NCBI GenBank assembly: GCA_950295325.1
Contig: OX485805.1
Location: 56,632,758 to 56,696,757 of the forward strand
Source of the DNA: Polytrichum commune
Lineage: Eukaryota > Streptophyta > Polytrichopsida > Polytrichales > Polytrichaceae
Reading direction: 5' to 3'
Length of the DNA: 64,000 nucleotides
Shown: piece by piece, positions 38,212 to 49,500 of the stretch
Numbering within the stretch: the first letter of the stretch is position 1
Layout: every line of letters starts with the position of its first letter
Position numbers and translations under genes: made by a program
Notes under the pieces: model-generated
Database searches by the model: none
Told to the model about the DNA's origin: nothing
What the model saw: the letters and a program-made list of their open reading frames with translations, nothing else

Positions 38212-38607
38212 GTGCAATCCGGGGGACGTTACATTTACTGCACCCCACTATCGATCATTTCGGTGATGTATTTGTTATTCTCCGCGTTGTTAGTTAATGC
38301 CGGCTGGCGATTGGTGGCGGGCAACGTCCAAGAAATCTGCATAGGGATCACCCCTTCTAGGGACTTCGTCATATGTGCTCCTCAAAGTGAAAGCATGAAA
38401 TTCACCTGTGCCTGCGCACAATCTGCACAACACTGTGCCCACATTCGTTTCTCGCACAGCAATGTTATCCTCCAACTCTGCACAGTAGCCTTCGGACCTG
38501 GTACGAGGCCAGGACTTCAATGTACACTCTCAAGTTACCGTTTCCAATTCACCCAAGTGCGGCGCGAAGCAACCTGTGCATACTTCACCACCAATGTGTT
38601 TGGGTAG
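38212..38607 (+). CDS. Possible small secreted cysteine-rich protein
   Basis: 131-aa open frame that I do not recognise. Near its start is a hydrophobic stretch (SVMYLLFSALLVNAG) that could be a signal peptide, especially if translation starts at Met19 of the frame. The remainder carries seven cysteines, including a CAC pair and a CAQSAQHC spacing, in a region of higher GC than its surroundings. It begins just beyond the 5' junction of a LINE fragment on the opposite strand. Cys-rich secreted plant peptides are common, but no family motif is visible and the ORF could be fortuitous or one exon of something larger. Confidence 0.25.
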   Translation: MQSGGRYIYCTPLSIISVMYLLFSALLVNAGWRLVAGNVQEICIGITPSRDFVICAPQSESMKFTCACAQSAQHCAHIRFSHSNVILQLCTVAFGPGTRPGLQCTLSSYRFQFTQVRREATCAYFTTNVFG

Positions 38608-39185
38608 GTGTGTCCTGCGTGGGCTGAGCTGTGGATTCAGGCACTACGAAATCCAGGAAAAGGCGATACACGCATACCACCGGGTTAACACGATTAACTG
38701 CGTGTTTCATTTCTGGGTCGAGGCTCATCTCAGGAAGGTCGCAATCGCTCTGAGAAGGGTCTATTAACCTATTTGGTAAATTCACTGTATCACTGTTGCA
38801 GATTTCACGGAGTCCCGCTCGGAGTTCTTGGGGCAAGACAGTACTCGAGCTGCCACTTGTGAGGCTCAAGCATTGCAATCTTGTAGAAAAATAAACGGCC
38901 AGATTTGTATGTGAATCCTGGAAGCAGAGACTTGTTGAGGGCCCCTAAGTAAGTTAAATCCAGTTTCACAAGCCTATATAACTCTCATCTACATAGAGCT
39001 GTAATGTCAACGAACTCAACGTATCTACTAAAGTTTTTTTGGAGAGGTTGAACGGGGATCTCATGGGTAAAGCAACCGCATTGTTGCAGTGCATGGATGA
39101 TGAAAATGGCTGGAACGGCACGGGCCATATTTACTATGGTAGACATCCCTTGGTCACTTACTTTTGTAATTAGGACGCTTATATT

Positions 39186-39410
39186 TGAGTGCTATGTGGT
39201 TTGATGTGGCTCCAAGAACGGATACCAAAAAGACATGTTTTAAAAAAAAAAATCTATGGCATGCTCAAAATATGATGACCATTTTAGACTCAATATTCAA
39301 AATAATTGGGGGAACCTACATGATCATTTGACGAGCTGCATATATTCTTCGCTCTGGTAATGAATAAAATATTCATATGAGCTCCAAAAATTATGAGGAA
39401 GGTAGCTAAG
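39186..39410 (+). repeat. Dispersed repeat family, copy at 39.2 kb
   Basis: GAGTGCTATGTGGTTTGATG, then AAAGACATGTTTTAAAA, then ATATGAGCTCCAAAAATTATG. The same order occurs at 59862-60190 and 62450-62655, with a partial copy at about 63735-63800. Its first block is found reversed (ACACCAAACCACATACCACT) at 3009-3042, 51950-51992 and 59409-59446. Confidence 0.75.
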
Positions 39411-39689
39411 GCTTCGATTTAGATTTGCAAATCATTTTGTACTAATTGCACGTTTCAATTCCTAGGAGAAGTGAGCTAGTTGGAAATACTAACCATTTAA
39501 CACCCATCTGCCTTAGTATAAATACAAAATTACATATTGTGGAGTGTCGATAGTGAAGCAGCGAGGAACCACCAGCAAGTATTATCAAACTAAGCAATTT
39601 CAATGTACCCACCGGCGTTTATTGGTGTCGGCAAGAATGCTTTGCAAAGCTACTTCAAGAATCCAAACTATTATGTAAGAACCTATCAT

Positions 39690-40480
39690 GTAGCATTTAT
39701 TCAAGTGCAAATATTTTGTTCAATATCAGGCAGTTGGTTAAGGTCTGGTATGATCTTTTCACACTTCAAATTGAGATTGAGAGTCTGCACTGTGGCATTG
39801 TCACGAGTCTATAATTAATCACCTCCAGGAACAGTTTCCAAGCATTTGTTGACATTGAGAATTCGATACAATGCCTGGCAACCAGAGAAAAATCCCCCTG
39901 AACTGGAAGTGGAAACCAACGAAGAGCAATGACCTCGAAACACACCATGGCTTCATTAAGATAGTGATTAATATCATCAAACCTTGAGGTAAGTTCTGCT
40001 ATTCGATTCAGGCGCATCGCAATACAATTATGAGAAGGCGACCGGTTGAGTGATGACTAAATGCATCCTGGCACCCTGAGGAATCGTGGATCCCCTAGAT
40101 GAAGAGGAAACTCCCCCAATGATGCTGATTGGGAAGAAATTATAAAGGTAAAACAGGGATTTAGCAAAGTCCCAAGCAAATTCATACGGTTGATCCTCAT
40201 CCGCTTTCTGCATTTTCAGAAAATCCTGAGATAGACTTGTTCTCCATTAGATCTTGAACAAGGCCTAGGAGGTGATGTGCAATATTCCATCTCTCAACAC
40301 CTCATCTTGGGAACGCAGGTAATCCCAGTCTTCCTGAGTGGAGCTAACATTGCGCTCCTCATCTATCTTGAGACAAAAGTAGTCCCAAACCACCCTCACT
40401 GCATTAGTGTCACCGGTATAAGAGGGGCCGAGGGGAGGGGTACGGCCCTTCGACGAAATTGAGATTTTCGTCTTCGACAG
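39690..40480 (-). pseudogene. Unrecognised frame-broken protein-coding sequence
   Basis: Several adjacent open stretches on the minus strand look like real protein but lie in different frames. 40480-40278 has no ATG and includes VVWDYFCLK and STQEDWDYLRSQDE. 40246-40028 includes DEDQPYEFAWDFAKSLFYLY. 40017-39766 includes RHCIEFSMSTNAWKLFLEV. A third frame around 39790-39690 includes CEKIIPDLNQLPDIEQ. The amino-acid composition is more protein-like than that of shadow ORFs elsewhere. It may be a decayed gene, or exons of a live one (an acceptor-like CACCTCCTAG lies at about 40270). I do not recognise the family and assign no function. Confidence 0.4.
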
Positions 40481-40539
40481 AGACCTCTCTTGTGTATGCT
40501 GCAGACCCTACATGAGCTGCGCACAAACATTTTGCTCAG

Positions 40540-40617
40540 CTAGTGGTTGAGTCCTATATGGGAGAATGGTCGCCAGGCGTAAGGCCTCCATTCTCCCGGA
40601 CAGGACTCAACCACTGG
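40540..40617 (+). ncRNA. Pre-miRNA-like hairpin 1
   Basis: A 78-nt foldback: 40540-40569 pairs with 40588-40617 with two mismatches and two G-U pairs. A 2x2 internal loop, three more pairs and an 8-nt terminal loop follow. The paired core is TAGTGGTTGAGTCCTATATG against its complement ending at CCACTGG. Length, near-perfect stem and small loop fit a plant miRNA precursor. The strand is uncertain because the hairpin reads similarly from both. I do not recognise the arms as a known miRNA. Confidence 0.45.
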
Positions 40618-40775
40618 TTTAATGCATAGTTGAAGCGAAGCAAGTGCTAGCAACTGATTCTCAGAATTGTTGAGACACATGATATGTATACTTTGCCAAA
40701 TGAGGTCACTTGCAGAACTGTAACATTAACAAGAATCTTAAAATTATGAAAGGGAATTTATGTATAAAAAGCAAA

Positions 40776-41228
40776 GGCATCTCTAATCAGATCAATTACG
40801 GCGACGACAATATAGAACAACCAACAGAACCTTATTAAAATGGGTTTAGTGCAACCTTCAAATGAAGCATCGCATATAGTTGCATTTACAAGTCTTGCGT
40901 GATCAACCCAAGCACGAAACTACAAAACTGAATTCAGGCGCTGGCACTTTTCAGAACTTACAGATCCAGAAAAAATTGATCGTCAAATATAGTTGTCGAC
41001 CACTGGCATCTCTAATCAGATCAATTACGGCGACGACAATATAGAACAACCAACAGAAACTTATTATGATGGGTTTAGTGCAACCTTCAAATGAAGCATC
41101 GCATATAGTGGCATTCACAAGTCTCGACCCAAGCACGAAACTACAAAACTGAATTCAGGCGCTGGCACTTTTCAGAACTTACAGATCCAGGCAAAATTGA
41201 TCGTCAAATACAGTTGTCGACCACTGGC
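40776..41228. repeat. 229-bp tandem duplication with splice-donor-like sites
   Basis: GGCATCTCTAATCAGATCAA at 40776 recurs at 41005; the two units are about 95% identical with a short deletion in the second. On the minus strand each unit contains GGATCTGTAAGTTCTG, a strong donor consensus, and a short hydrophobic open stretch (FCWLFYIVVAVIDLI). No complete gene can be drawn. Confidence 0.85.
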
Positions 41229-42359
41229 GCTCATCCAGACGAAACAACTCGCCAATATGAAGGCAGCTGAGAACAACTATGCAGTCCTCTACAGAATGTG
41301 GAATGACTTCTCCGAACCCCCCTCCGAATGACGTCGGTTGGCAGAATTGTGAGGAAGACGTGGGCTGTCGAATGTCTTCCTCACTTGTGAGTTACAGAAT
41401 GTGGAATGTGGTCTCTTTGCAAGTAGAAGTGAGCCCTAATTGTCTTGCTTTTCATGCCATGGAATCACAGTCATGTAATTTTGATTATCACTCGCGTTGA
41501 CTCCATTACTATTCCATATTTTTGCTTTTGAAGAATAAATTCAACCCCATGTTATATTCCACCTCCTTTTGGAAAATATTGGAAGTTTGCCTCCCAAGCA
41601 TGACCCATATTGGTTCACCTTCTTGTGGTTATAGTCTTCCACCGTTGACAAAAGATACTACACGCCTCTATGTGGATTCATGATCACCCATCTATAATCG
41701 CTTCTTGCATCATAAATCTAGAAGAGGGGTCAAACAGGACATGGATGTGGAGGCAATGTGCAAATCGTATAAGAAACCATCCAAGACCTGAGTGGAGATT
41801 TTGGTGTTTGTGTTTATTTCGATGTTGGTGAATACTATAAGATCTGGGAATTTTGATCTCATTCATTGTGGGCTTATAATTATGCATGTCTCCATATTCT
41901 TAAATTACTCTATCTTCCAACCAAATATGGTTTTTGATTCCTCTCGGAAATTTTTCTCAAGTTATTAAAGAAAGCAATAAAGAATGTTTGTGATTTTTTG
42001 TGTATCCAAGTGGTAATGGGAGTCAAAGCTGGCAAACAACTCATTCAATTCTTTAGGGTTAGCTTAACACTTCAAACTCTTCTTCTCCAATGATGAGGAT
42101 TGTGCAATGCTTTGACTTCTTAATAGAATTTTTAGGTCAGTTGAATTGTCACAGTTAATAGTAAGTTCATTTTTGGACATGACATTGCTAGATCACTTCA
42201 AAATATGTTGCTCAAATAACGGATTTCAACCAATCATCATAAGTGCACAATTGGGTATTGACAATTGCAAGGAAGCACGTTCCCAAGAATATGAATTTTA
42301 CATACACTAATTGGAAATGGGAGTAGCCAAACTTTTAAAACGAAATTGGTCACCTAGTT

Positions 42360-42960
42360 GTTGGAACTCCTTAGAAGCAATCTCTACATCTAATTATTTA
42401 CAAAACATCACTCCTACAAATTTGGTTCAAGGAGTCACATCATAGAATTCATGGTATGACAAGAAGCCTACATATATTCATCTTTTGTGTGTTTATGGAT
42501 CTTACTTATGCATACATTCTTTTAGAGAAAATAGTGAAATTGGACATGACAGATAGAGAATCTAACTTCATTGGTTATGAAAAACACTATAGGAATGCTT
42601 ACAAACTATTTCATGTAATCAACTGCAAAGTGTATATGAGTAGAGATATGATGTTTGATGAGAAGACTGCGAAGCTATAAAATTTGTCCAAATGTATTTC
42701 AAACATCAAAGATACATGATGTTGTTCATACACCATTATTTTCTCTTCTTGCTAAGTCAGAGCAGCATGAAAATTGACATCAAAGATTTCATACACATCA
42801 ACCAACTATGGAGGGTAATTTGGGAGAGCCTACTTTTGGTGGGGATTCAACTACTGATGATCAACATTAAGTTACTCCACCTATTATGGAAAAAATTGAG
42901 CAAGAAGATGAAGAGGGAGGAAATGGAGCAACTCGAACCAAAATTTGAAGAAGTATAAGA
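42360..42960 (+). mobile_element. Ty1/copia pol relic (integrase end)
   Basis: From 42362 the frame reads WNSLEAISTSNYLQN, then ITPTNLVQG, a stop, and NSWYDKKPTYIHL. After a frame change, about 42570-42680 reads FIGYEKHYRNAYKLF and YMSRDMMFDEKTA. This follows the usual copia order (WAEAI..A.Y..N..P, T.YE.W...KP...HLR.FG, F.GY.....AYR.., ..SRDV.FDE). Stops and frameshifts make it inactive. RT and RNase H are not recognisable downstream, and no LTRs were identified. Confidence 0.8.
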
Positions 42961-44627
42961 AATTCATGACCTTCCAAGTGGTTTATTGATTCACTCAACC
43001 ATGTTGGAGGTGAGAATTCTAATCTTCCACAAACGTTATTTCTAGAAATTTTAATGATGCACCCACAATCAATATTTCATATAGTTTCACTTGTACTCTT
43101 GTTTCAAGTTTTTTTTGAAAGACAACTTAACCCTTGAGTGTTATCAAGAGGTGCGCATATCAATGAAGTTGGAGATTTCAAATCATCCTTGATGTAAAGG
43201 AAATTTCACTCATTATCAAGTTCTTAGATGTATTTTGAATCAACCACTTTCATATAAAAGCTAACTCTATATCAAAGATTGGTGAAGGAGAGTCTTTCCA
43301 TTTCACTAAAAACTGAGATTCAAGATCCAACTTCCAGTAGCTTCAAAGATGAAGTTAACTTCAAATTTGGCAACAATTGCAGTGAATATTTGTTGTTTGT
43401 GGGGAGAAAATAAACTAATCCTTGATGCTACACTTAGAAATTGTCATTGTGTTGGCTTAAGCCTTATATTACATATTGCTTGGATATGGATACCTGGTAT
43501 GATCTCCATCCACACAACAAAAAAGTCCTTAATGGCTTTAGAAGTGGTAATCAAATTCCATACATTATACACATGAAGGGGTTGTTTTTCCCTCCTACAT
43601 AGTTAGCATATACTTAGCTGATATTTAAGTATATTTGGACAAACCACTTGTCCAAAAATAATAAGAGACTTAAACTTGCAGGGACAAAAACATCAAACAA
43701 CAACAACAAAAACAGTAACCACAATTTCGAATGTTTGTATTCCATGTTTGCCAACCACCATATGTGTGTAGTTTTTTATCTAGTGTATGCCATATTGGTG
43801 GTCTAAATTGTCCAATATTCATGCATAAATCCAAATACAATCAAACCCTAGTTACTTATCTTATGGCCTTTATTTTATTGACTTTGTTTTCTTGTGTACA
43901 TATGTTGGGCTTATTGCTCCCAATTAAATGTATGTAAATTATTTTTTCCACCACATGAAATGTATACATAAGGAGATTTTAGAGGGTCCTATGAGCAATA
44001 TGTGTACCCAGGTAGCAACTCCCTTTTTTTATTGAGCTAAATTTTAATTACATACAATGCAATTTGATACAAAGAAGAAAGGTTATAGTTCATTTTAGGT
44101 CAAGAAACTTTTGTACCCCATGAAAAAAGGATTCCACTAATGTAACCTTAAAGACATTCCAAGCATACACAGTAAGAGAATAATTATGTCTTTTAAGCCA
44201 AATTGCACATGAAGTTTTCAATACAAGGATTTTGAGGGCGAGCCACCAAGATTTTGGAGGTTCACATTAGAAGTAGTAATTTAATCCATTACTATAAATA
44301 TAGGCTTTGTTTTTTAATTCTAAAAACTGGTAGGCAAGGGAGAAGAGGAAATTGCACATTGACAGGGGTTCAATGCCTCTAGCAAAAATTTAAGCTTTTA
44401 TTTCACTTCAGAACCTTAAAACAAACTATCTAATAAATCGAGACTCAACACTTGAATTCTTCTTCGTTTCAATATAATTCCATGTCAAAATTTGCAAAAA
44501 CAACCTCTGGGTTGTTTTAATACCGCTGCCCCTGGAGTTGCGTACCCAGGTTTGTGTATTATGCGAACAAGGCTTTGAGCCTTTAGGGTTTGATTACCAC
44601 AAAAAGTGACCGAGATGCAGGGTACCA

Positions 44628-44736
44628 GAATTCAAAGCTGGGGCGAAACAACCCATACACTGGTTTCTTGGATGCAAGGGTTTAGGCATCCGACAAGGAA
44701 CGAGTGTATGGGTTGGTTCGCCCAAATCCAGAATTC
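44628..44736 (+). ncRNA. Pre-miRNA-like hairpin 2
   Basis: A 109-nt foldback with GAATTC at both ends. The main stem pairs 44641-44675 with 44686-44723, interrupted by two mismatches and a 3-nt bulge, around a 10-nt loop. The central ACAACCCATACACT and AGTGTATGGGTTG are exact complements. It looks like a plant miRNA precursor or a very small MITE; strand is undetermined. Confidence 0.4.
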
Positions 44737-45149
44737 AATGGGTGGTAGGTTACGAGGTTTTACTTTCTACTCATGGATTTATCCACTGTCATTTATGCAA
44801 GCTATGCATTGTCAAACTATGACCTCGTCAAAAACCCTCATCAAAAGACTGCAACTGACAGAAACAAGTCCTCATTGAGGTTTCATGCAATCATAGACTA
44901 GATGAATAAAACTGTCGAGTTGGAGCCTGAATCTTGTTGTATTGATGTCTGTGCCCAGTGGCCACCACACAGTGATGGAAGTAATGAAAGAGTTAATATC
45001 TGATGGAGGGCAGAAACCAGTGTGAGCAATACACGTCCACAATCTGCTGCAAGAATTTATGTGATGCCAGGCGCAAAATTTGGCCCAAAGCAAAACAACC
45101 TCGTGCGTGTGCAGGCACAAGCTGTGGCCACTGTTCAAATGGGACAATG

Positions 45150-46544
45150 ATCGAGTAGGACAATGTTGAATATGTGTATCAGTGGGCGGATACGCGACTG
45201 TGGTGGTAATCTCTCTCTATCTGCGCCTATCAGATTCAGCTTATGCACAGAGATCTGCTGCACGGATCCTGCGCCCTCTGCCACCACTAATTTATTTTCT
45301 TGCCCAAAGCAGTTCCAGAAACCTGCATGGCACCAGATTTTTTGTCAACCTATGATACGCATCATTTTGCAGTAGAGAGAGACTCGGGAATTGTCGCATA
45401 CGAACGCACCTCACGTTCACCCCAAGCCATGAAATAGTATGCAGCCCTCAGCTTACTGTTTTCAGTCAAGTTTGACGCCAAAATTTACTTGGTCCCCAAA
45501 GACCCCAAATTGGTCTAGTCCAATTCATTTGAGATCACTCGGCCACAAACCTGTAGGAGGTCGAGTTTTTAAGTGGCATGGATGAGATATGGTAATTCCC
45601 TCTCCGCAACTTCTGTAAATTCCCCTATACTGAAATTTAGCACAGAGATCCGAAATTTAGCAGAGAGAGGCCATCTGTACTGAGCACGGGAGTGTGACCA
45701 GCTTTGTGATTTCAAGATGTTTCACTGACTCTGAATTGCTCATTCTCATCGTTCTCAGCATTGTGTTTCGTCAATTCCATGTGGCAGGTTTTCAATGCAA
45801 TCTTGCATACATGATTAAGCACGCTCGACCTTGGTTTCCTCACACATCCTAGAATCATATTCTTTATGCCATACATGATGAGTTGATGTATGTTTGCAGT
45901 GAATGTGGTGAAGAATTCAGACCATGGGCTCTCCCCAGAGAGCATGAGATAGCCATGAGTGAAGGACAGGTCAAATGTTCAAAATGTATTAGAAATCACA
46001 AAAATGTCACACTGTTATCTTAATGGCCGGAAGAAATGGATACAAGTGCACCAACATGGCACACTGCGTAACCTCGTGGTCACCAGAAGGCATTATTGAT
46101 ACAAATTCTCTCTGCTGCAAGGACCAGATCATACCTACAACATGGCAAAGTCTCCCGCACTCCCAACCCACTTGGCACCAATGGATTGTGGAATAATTTT
46201 GACCCCAGGTCTTGCTGCACCCACTAACTGAGTTGCACCTTATTTCACTACAAGGAGCCCAATTGAAGAAGCATGAAGTGAAACCAACAAATTAATCCAC
46301 ATTTCAGCTGGGTCACCATCATGTGCAGATGCAGGCAGGTAGGCAGGCGGGGTGATGAAGTAAATTTCCAAGAATGATTCAAGAATTGTGATAAACAAAT
46401 AAAACTGCGAGCTTCTGGTTCCACATAAATTTCATTGTTGGATGCGGGGCTCTGTGCAGGCGAAGAAAATGAATCGGAACTTTCCATATAGAACACTGCA
46501 GAATATGGTCGAATATGTCGAAGTAGAGAGGAGCTGGCAGGTTT
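45150..46544. other. Region downstream of the AGP gene
   Basis: Mostly unique sequence. The part next to 46545 should hold the AGP 3' UTR. ORFs up to 82 codons on both strands are unrecognised. Confidence 0.5.
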
Positions 46545-49500
46545 TTACAAAAAGAGGGCCACAAGGAGGCTCAGTGCCACAATTGATCCTTGTGCTGCCA
46601 ACGTGTGCGGCAAATTTTTTGATTCAGCACCCTGCATTGCAACATAGGGTAGAGAAAATTTTGTCAAACACTGATTAGGAAGATTTCCATTGCAGATGCA
46701 TAACCTCCAGTAAACATTTCAGACACTATTGAGGAAGCTCATGCCACACATTTGAACTTGTACATAAAATTGGACTAAAATAAGTTTGAGAATTATACCG
46801 AGAACTGAGGAGCTGGAGCTGGGCCACTAACAAGAGGAGACTCAGGTGAAAGTGGAGGTGGTGCAGGTGGAGATGCAATCGGTGAGTAAGCTGGAGCATA
46901 AGGCGATGGCACCGGTGCAAATTCTGGAGTTGGCGCTGGTGCGAACGCAGGAGTTGGCACTGGAGAAGTTCCCAAATTCAGCACATAACTCAGATAGAGA
47001 TCACCAAAAAACTACATTTTAGAACTGAACGAAATCTATAACTTCTACAAATTGTACATGATCAGGATCTCAAATCAAACTAAACTCACAGGAGTTACCA
47101 CTAGAAGACCAAAGAGCAGACCTTTCCCCACTAATAATGTGCGCCAATGTAATTCGCCTGCTGTTCAAGGATAAGACTCAAGCAGTTTCTTTCCAACACA
47201 ATATGCATAAGGCGAAAGCTTTCCCCTTGCTGAAGGATAAGATGAAGAACCAGAAACCTCCAGAACTTACTAGAAGTAGCAACCTCTGAAAGATTTATCA
47301 AGAAGTTACATATTCATCAACACTAAGAAGGTATTTAAATGAATAGCTAAATCAAATTCCACCACACGAAGCGTTTTGGTCAATTAACATGTCCCCTGTT
47401 GATCAAGCACCAACTCGAACCAGAACTCCCAAAATCAAACCCAACACAGAATAACCATGACCATAACCATGAAGCACCAACTCGAATTAGAACTCCCAGA
47501 ATCAAACTACCACTAAAACCCTTCAGCCAAGAAAGCACCACAATTATGGACTTCTCCACGAACCATGCAACATGAATCAATGATCACTAAAACCAGCAAA
47601 TTTATCAGCACTGAGAACAGGAAAACACTAGATTGGACCACACACAGTGACTTGATCAAATTGACATCTTCCCCTGTTCAATGTTTAAAGGTGAAGCATT
47701 AACTCGACCCAGAACTTCCAGATTTCAAACCAACACCCAAACCCATCACCACAAACCATGCTAGATTCTTCTCCACAAACACGTAGCATTGGAGATCTAT
47801 GAGGTATCAACTCGGAAAGAACCAGCATCAAAAAACTCACGATTCAAAGTACAAAGAACCGCTTCCTGGTGAAAGCCCAGTGAAAGAGAGGATGAAGCCA
47901 ACAAATTCATCATCAACGCTGAGCACAGGAATACATTAGATTCTCCACCACACATGGAGTCGTGAATGAACTTCCCCATTTGACCCGAAACAGAACTAGC
48001 AGATTCAAAACCAACACCACACACAGACCCATCATCACAGATTCACGCACCACAACCATGCCCAGCAACAGAACACAGACATCAACAACATTGATCCTTG
48101 GTGAAACAGAGGAGGATTTCAACCAGATCGTCAACATTGCACAATGAAATCACCGCCATGAACCCACCCCCATACAATGATATGCACCATGAGGATAGCA
48201 TGAAGCACAAACTCACAAAACAACCAGGAACACAACACACACATCAATACTGAAAACTACACAGCATTGTTCCCTGGCGAAAGAGAGCATCGAGATGAAG
48301 CCAATACATTCACCAACACCCATGACCACCTGATTGCCCTACCATTTTCCACTCATACAATATGCACCATGAGGACAGGATACAGCAAAAACTTGGAAAA
48401 GAACCAGCAACGGAGCGCGCACATATCAACACTGAAACTACAAAGAATTGTTCCCTGGTGTATGAGGATGAAGCCAATAAATTCATCGACACTCATGACC
48501 ACCCGACAACACTACCATCATCCCCTCATACAACATACTACACACTATTGGGGACAAGATGCAGCAAAAACTTGGAAAAGAACCAGCAACAGATCAACAC
48601 ACCCATCAACTCTCAAACTACAGAGCATTGTTCCCTGATAAATGAGAGGATGAAGCCAACAAATTTATCGACACTCATGACCACCTGACTACACTACCAT
48701 GAAGACAGGATGCAGCACAAACTGAGACAAGAAGCTATGAAGGAAAGCAGGAAGGATTAGTATGTTGTGCATCAAACCTGGAGCATATGCGGGAGCAGGC
48801 ACAGGAACAGGAGCAAGGAGCGGTGCAGGAACAGGGGCAGGGACAGGGGCAGGGACAGGGGCCGGGACAGGGGCCTTCCAAGGGGCGTACAAGGGAGTTG
48901 GAGCAACATAAGGGGATCCAGCTGGGGCTGGGGTAGGTGCGACATAGCTGGGCGCGAAGGCAGGGGTGTCCACCACGGGACCTGGGGCCCAGTAGGGAGC
49001 GGCGACCGCAGGAGCCTTGGCGGGTCCGGGCACCCAGTAGGGCGCTGGAGCCTTGGGGGTCGTCACGGGGCCCGGAGCGTAGTGTGGCGAGAGTGCTAAG
49101 GGTGGTGAGAGTGGTGCGTAAGCTGGAGGTGCAGATTTGGCCGCCGGTGGTGAAATGGGGCCCCCGGGGATCCACGCTGGTGCGTATGCTGGACCCGCTT
49201 CATACTTTTGTCCAAGGTCCTCAATCCTGGGAGGAAATTGGGATAAGGCCACTTGGTGTCAAGTTTTCAATCAAGCTTATACATTGCCCTGATTCAAGGA
49301 TCAGCCACGAGCTGGTGGACATGATTGCAACTCCATATATCATGGGAGGCTGCTTCACAAAATTCTTTAGCACTCATGATCACCTAACAACACTACCATA
49401 TTCCCTCATAAAATATGCACTATGAGGACAGGATACAGCACAAACTTGCAAAATGAACCAGCAACAGAACAGACACATCAACCCTGAAACTACAGAGCAT

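Noticed and set aside
48735-49425. Long ORFs (110-162 codons) opposite or out of frame with AGP exon 2
   Set aside because: Gly/Arg-rich or Cys/Pro-rich translations produced by the GC-rich proline codons on the other frames.
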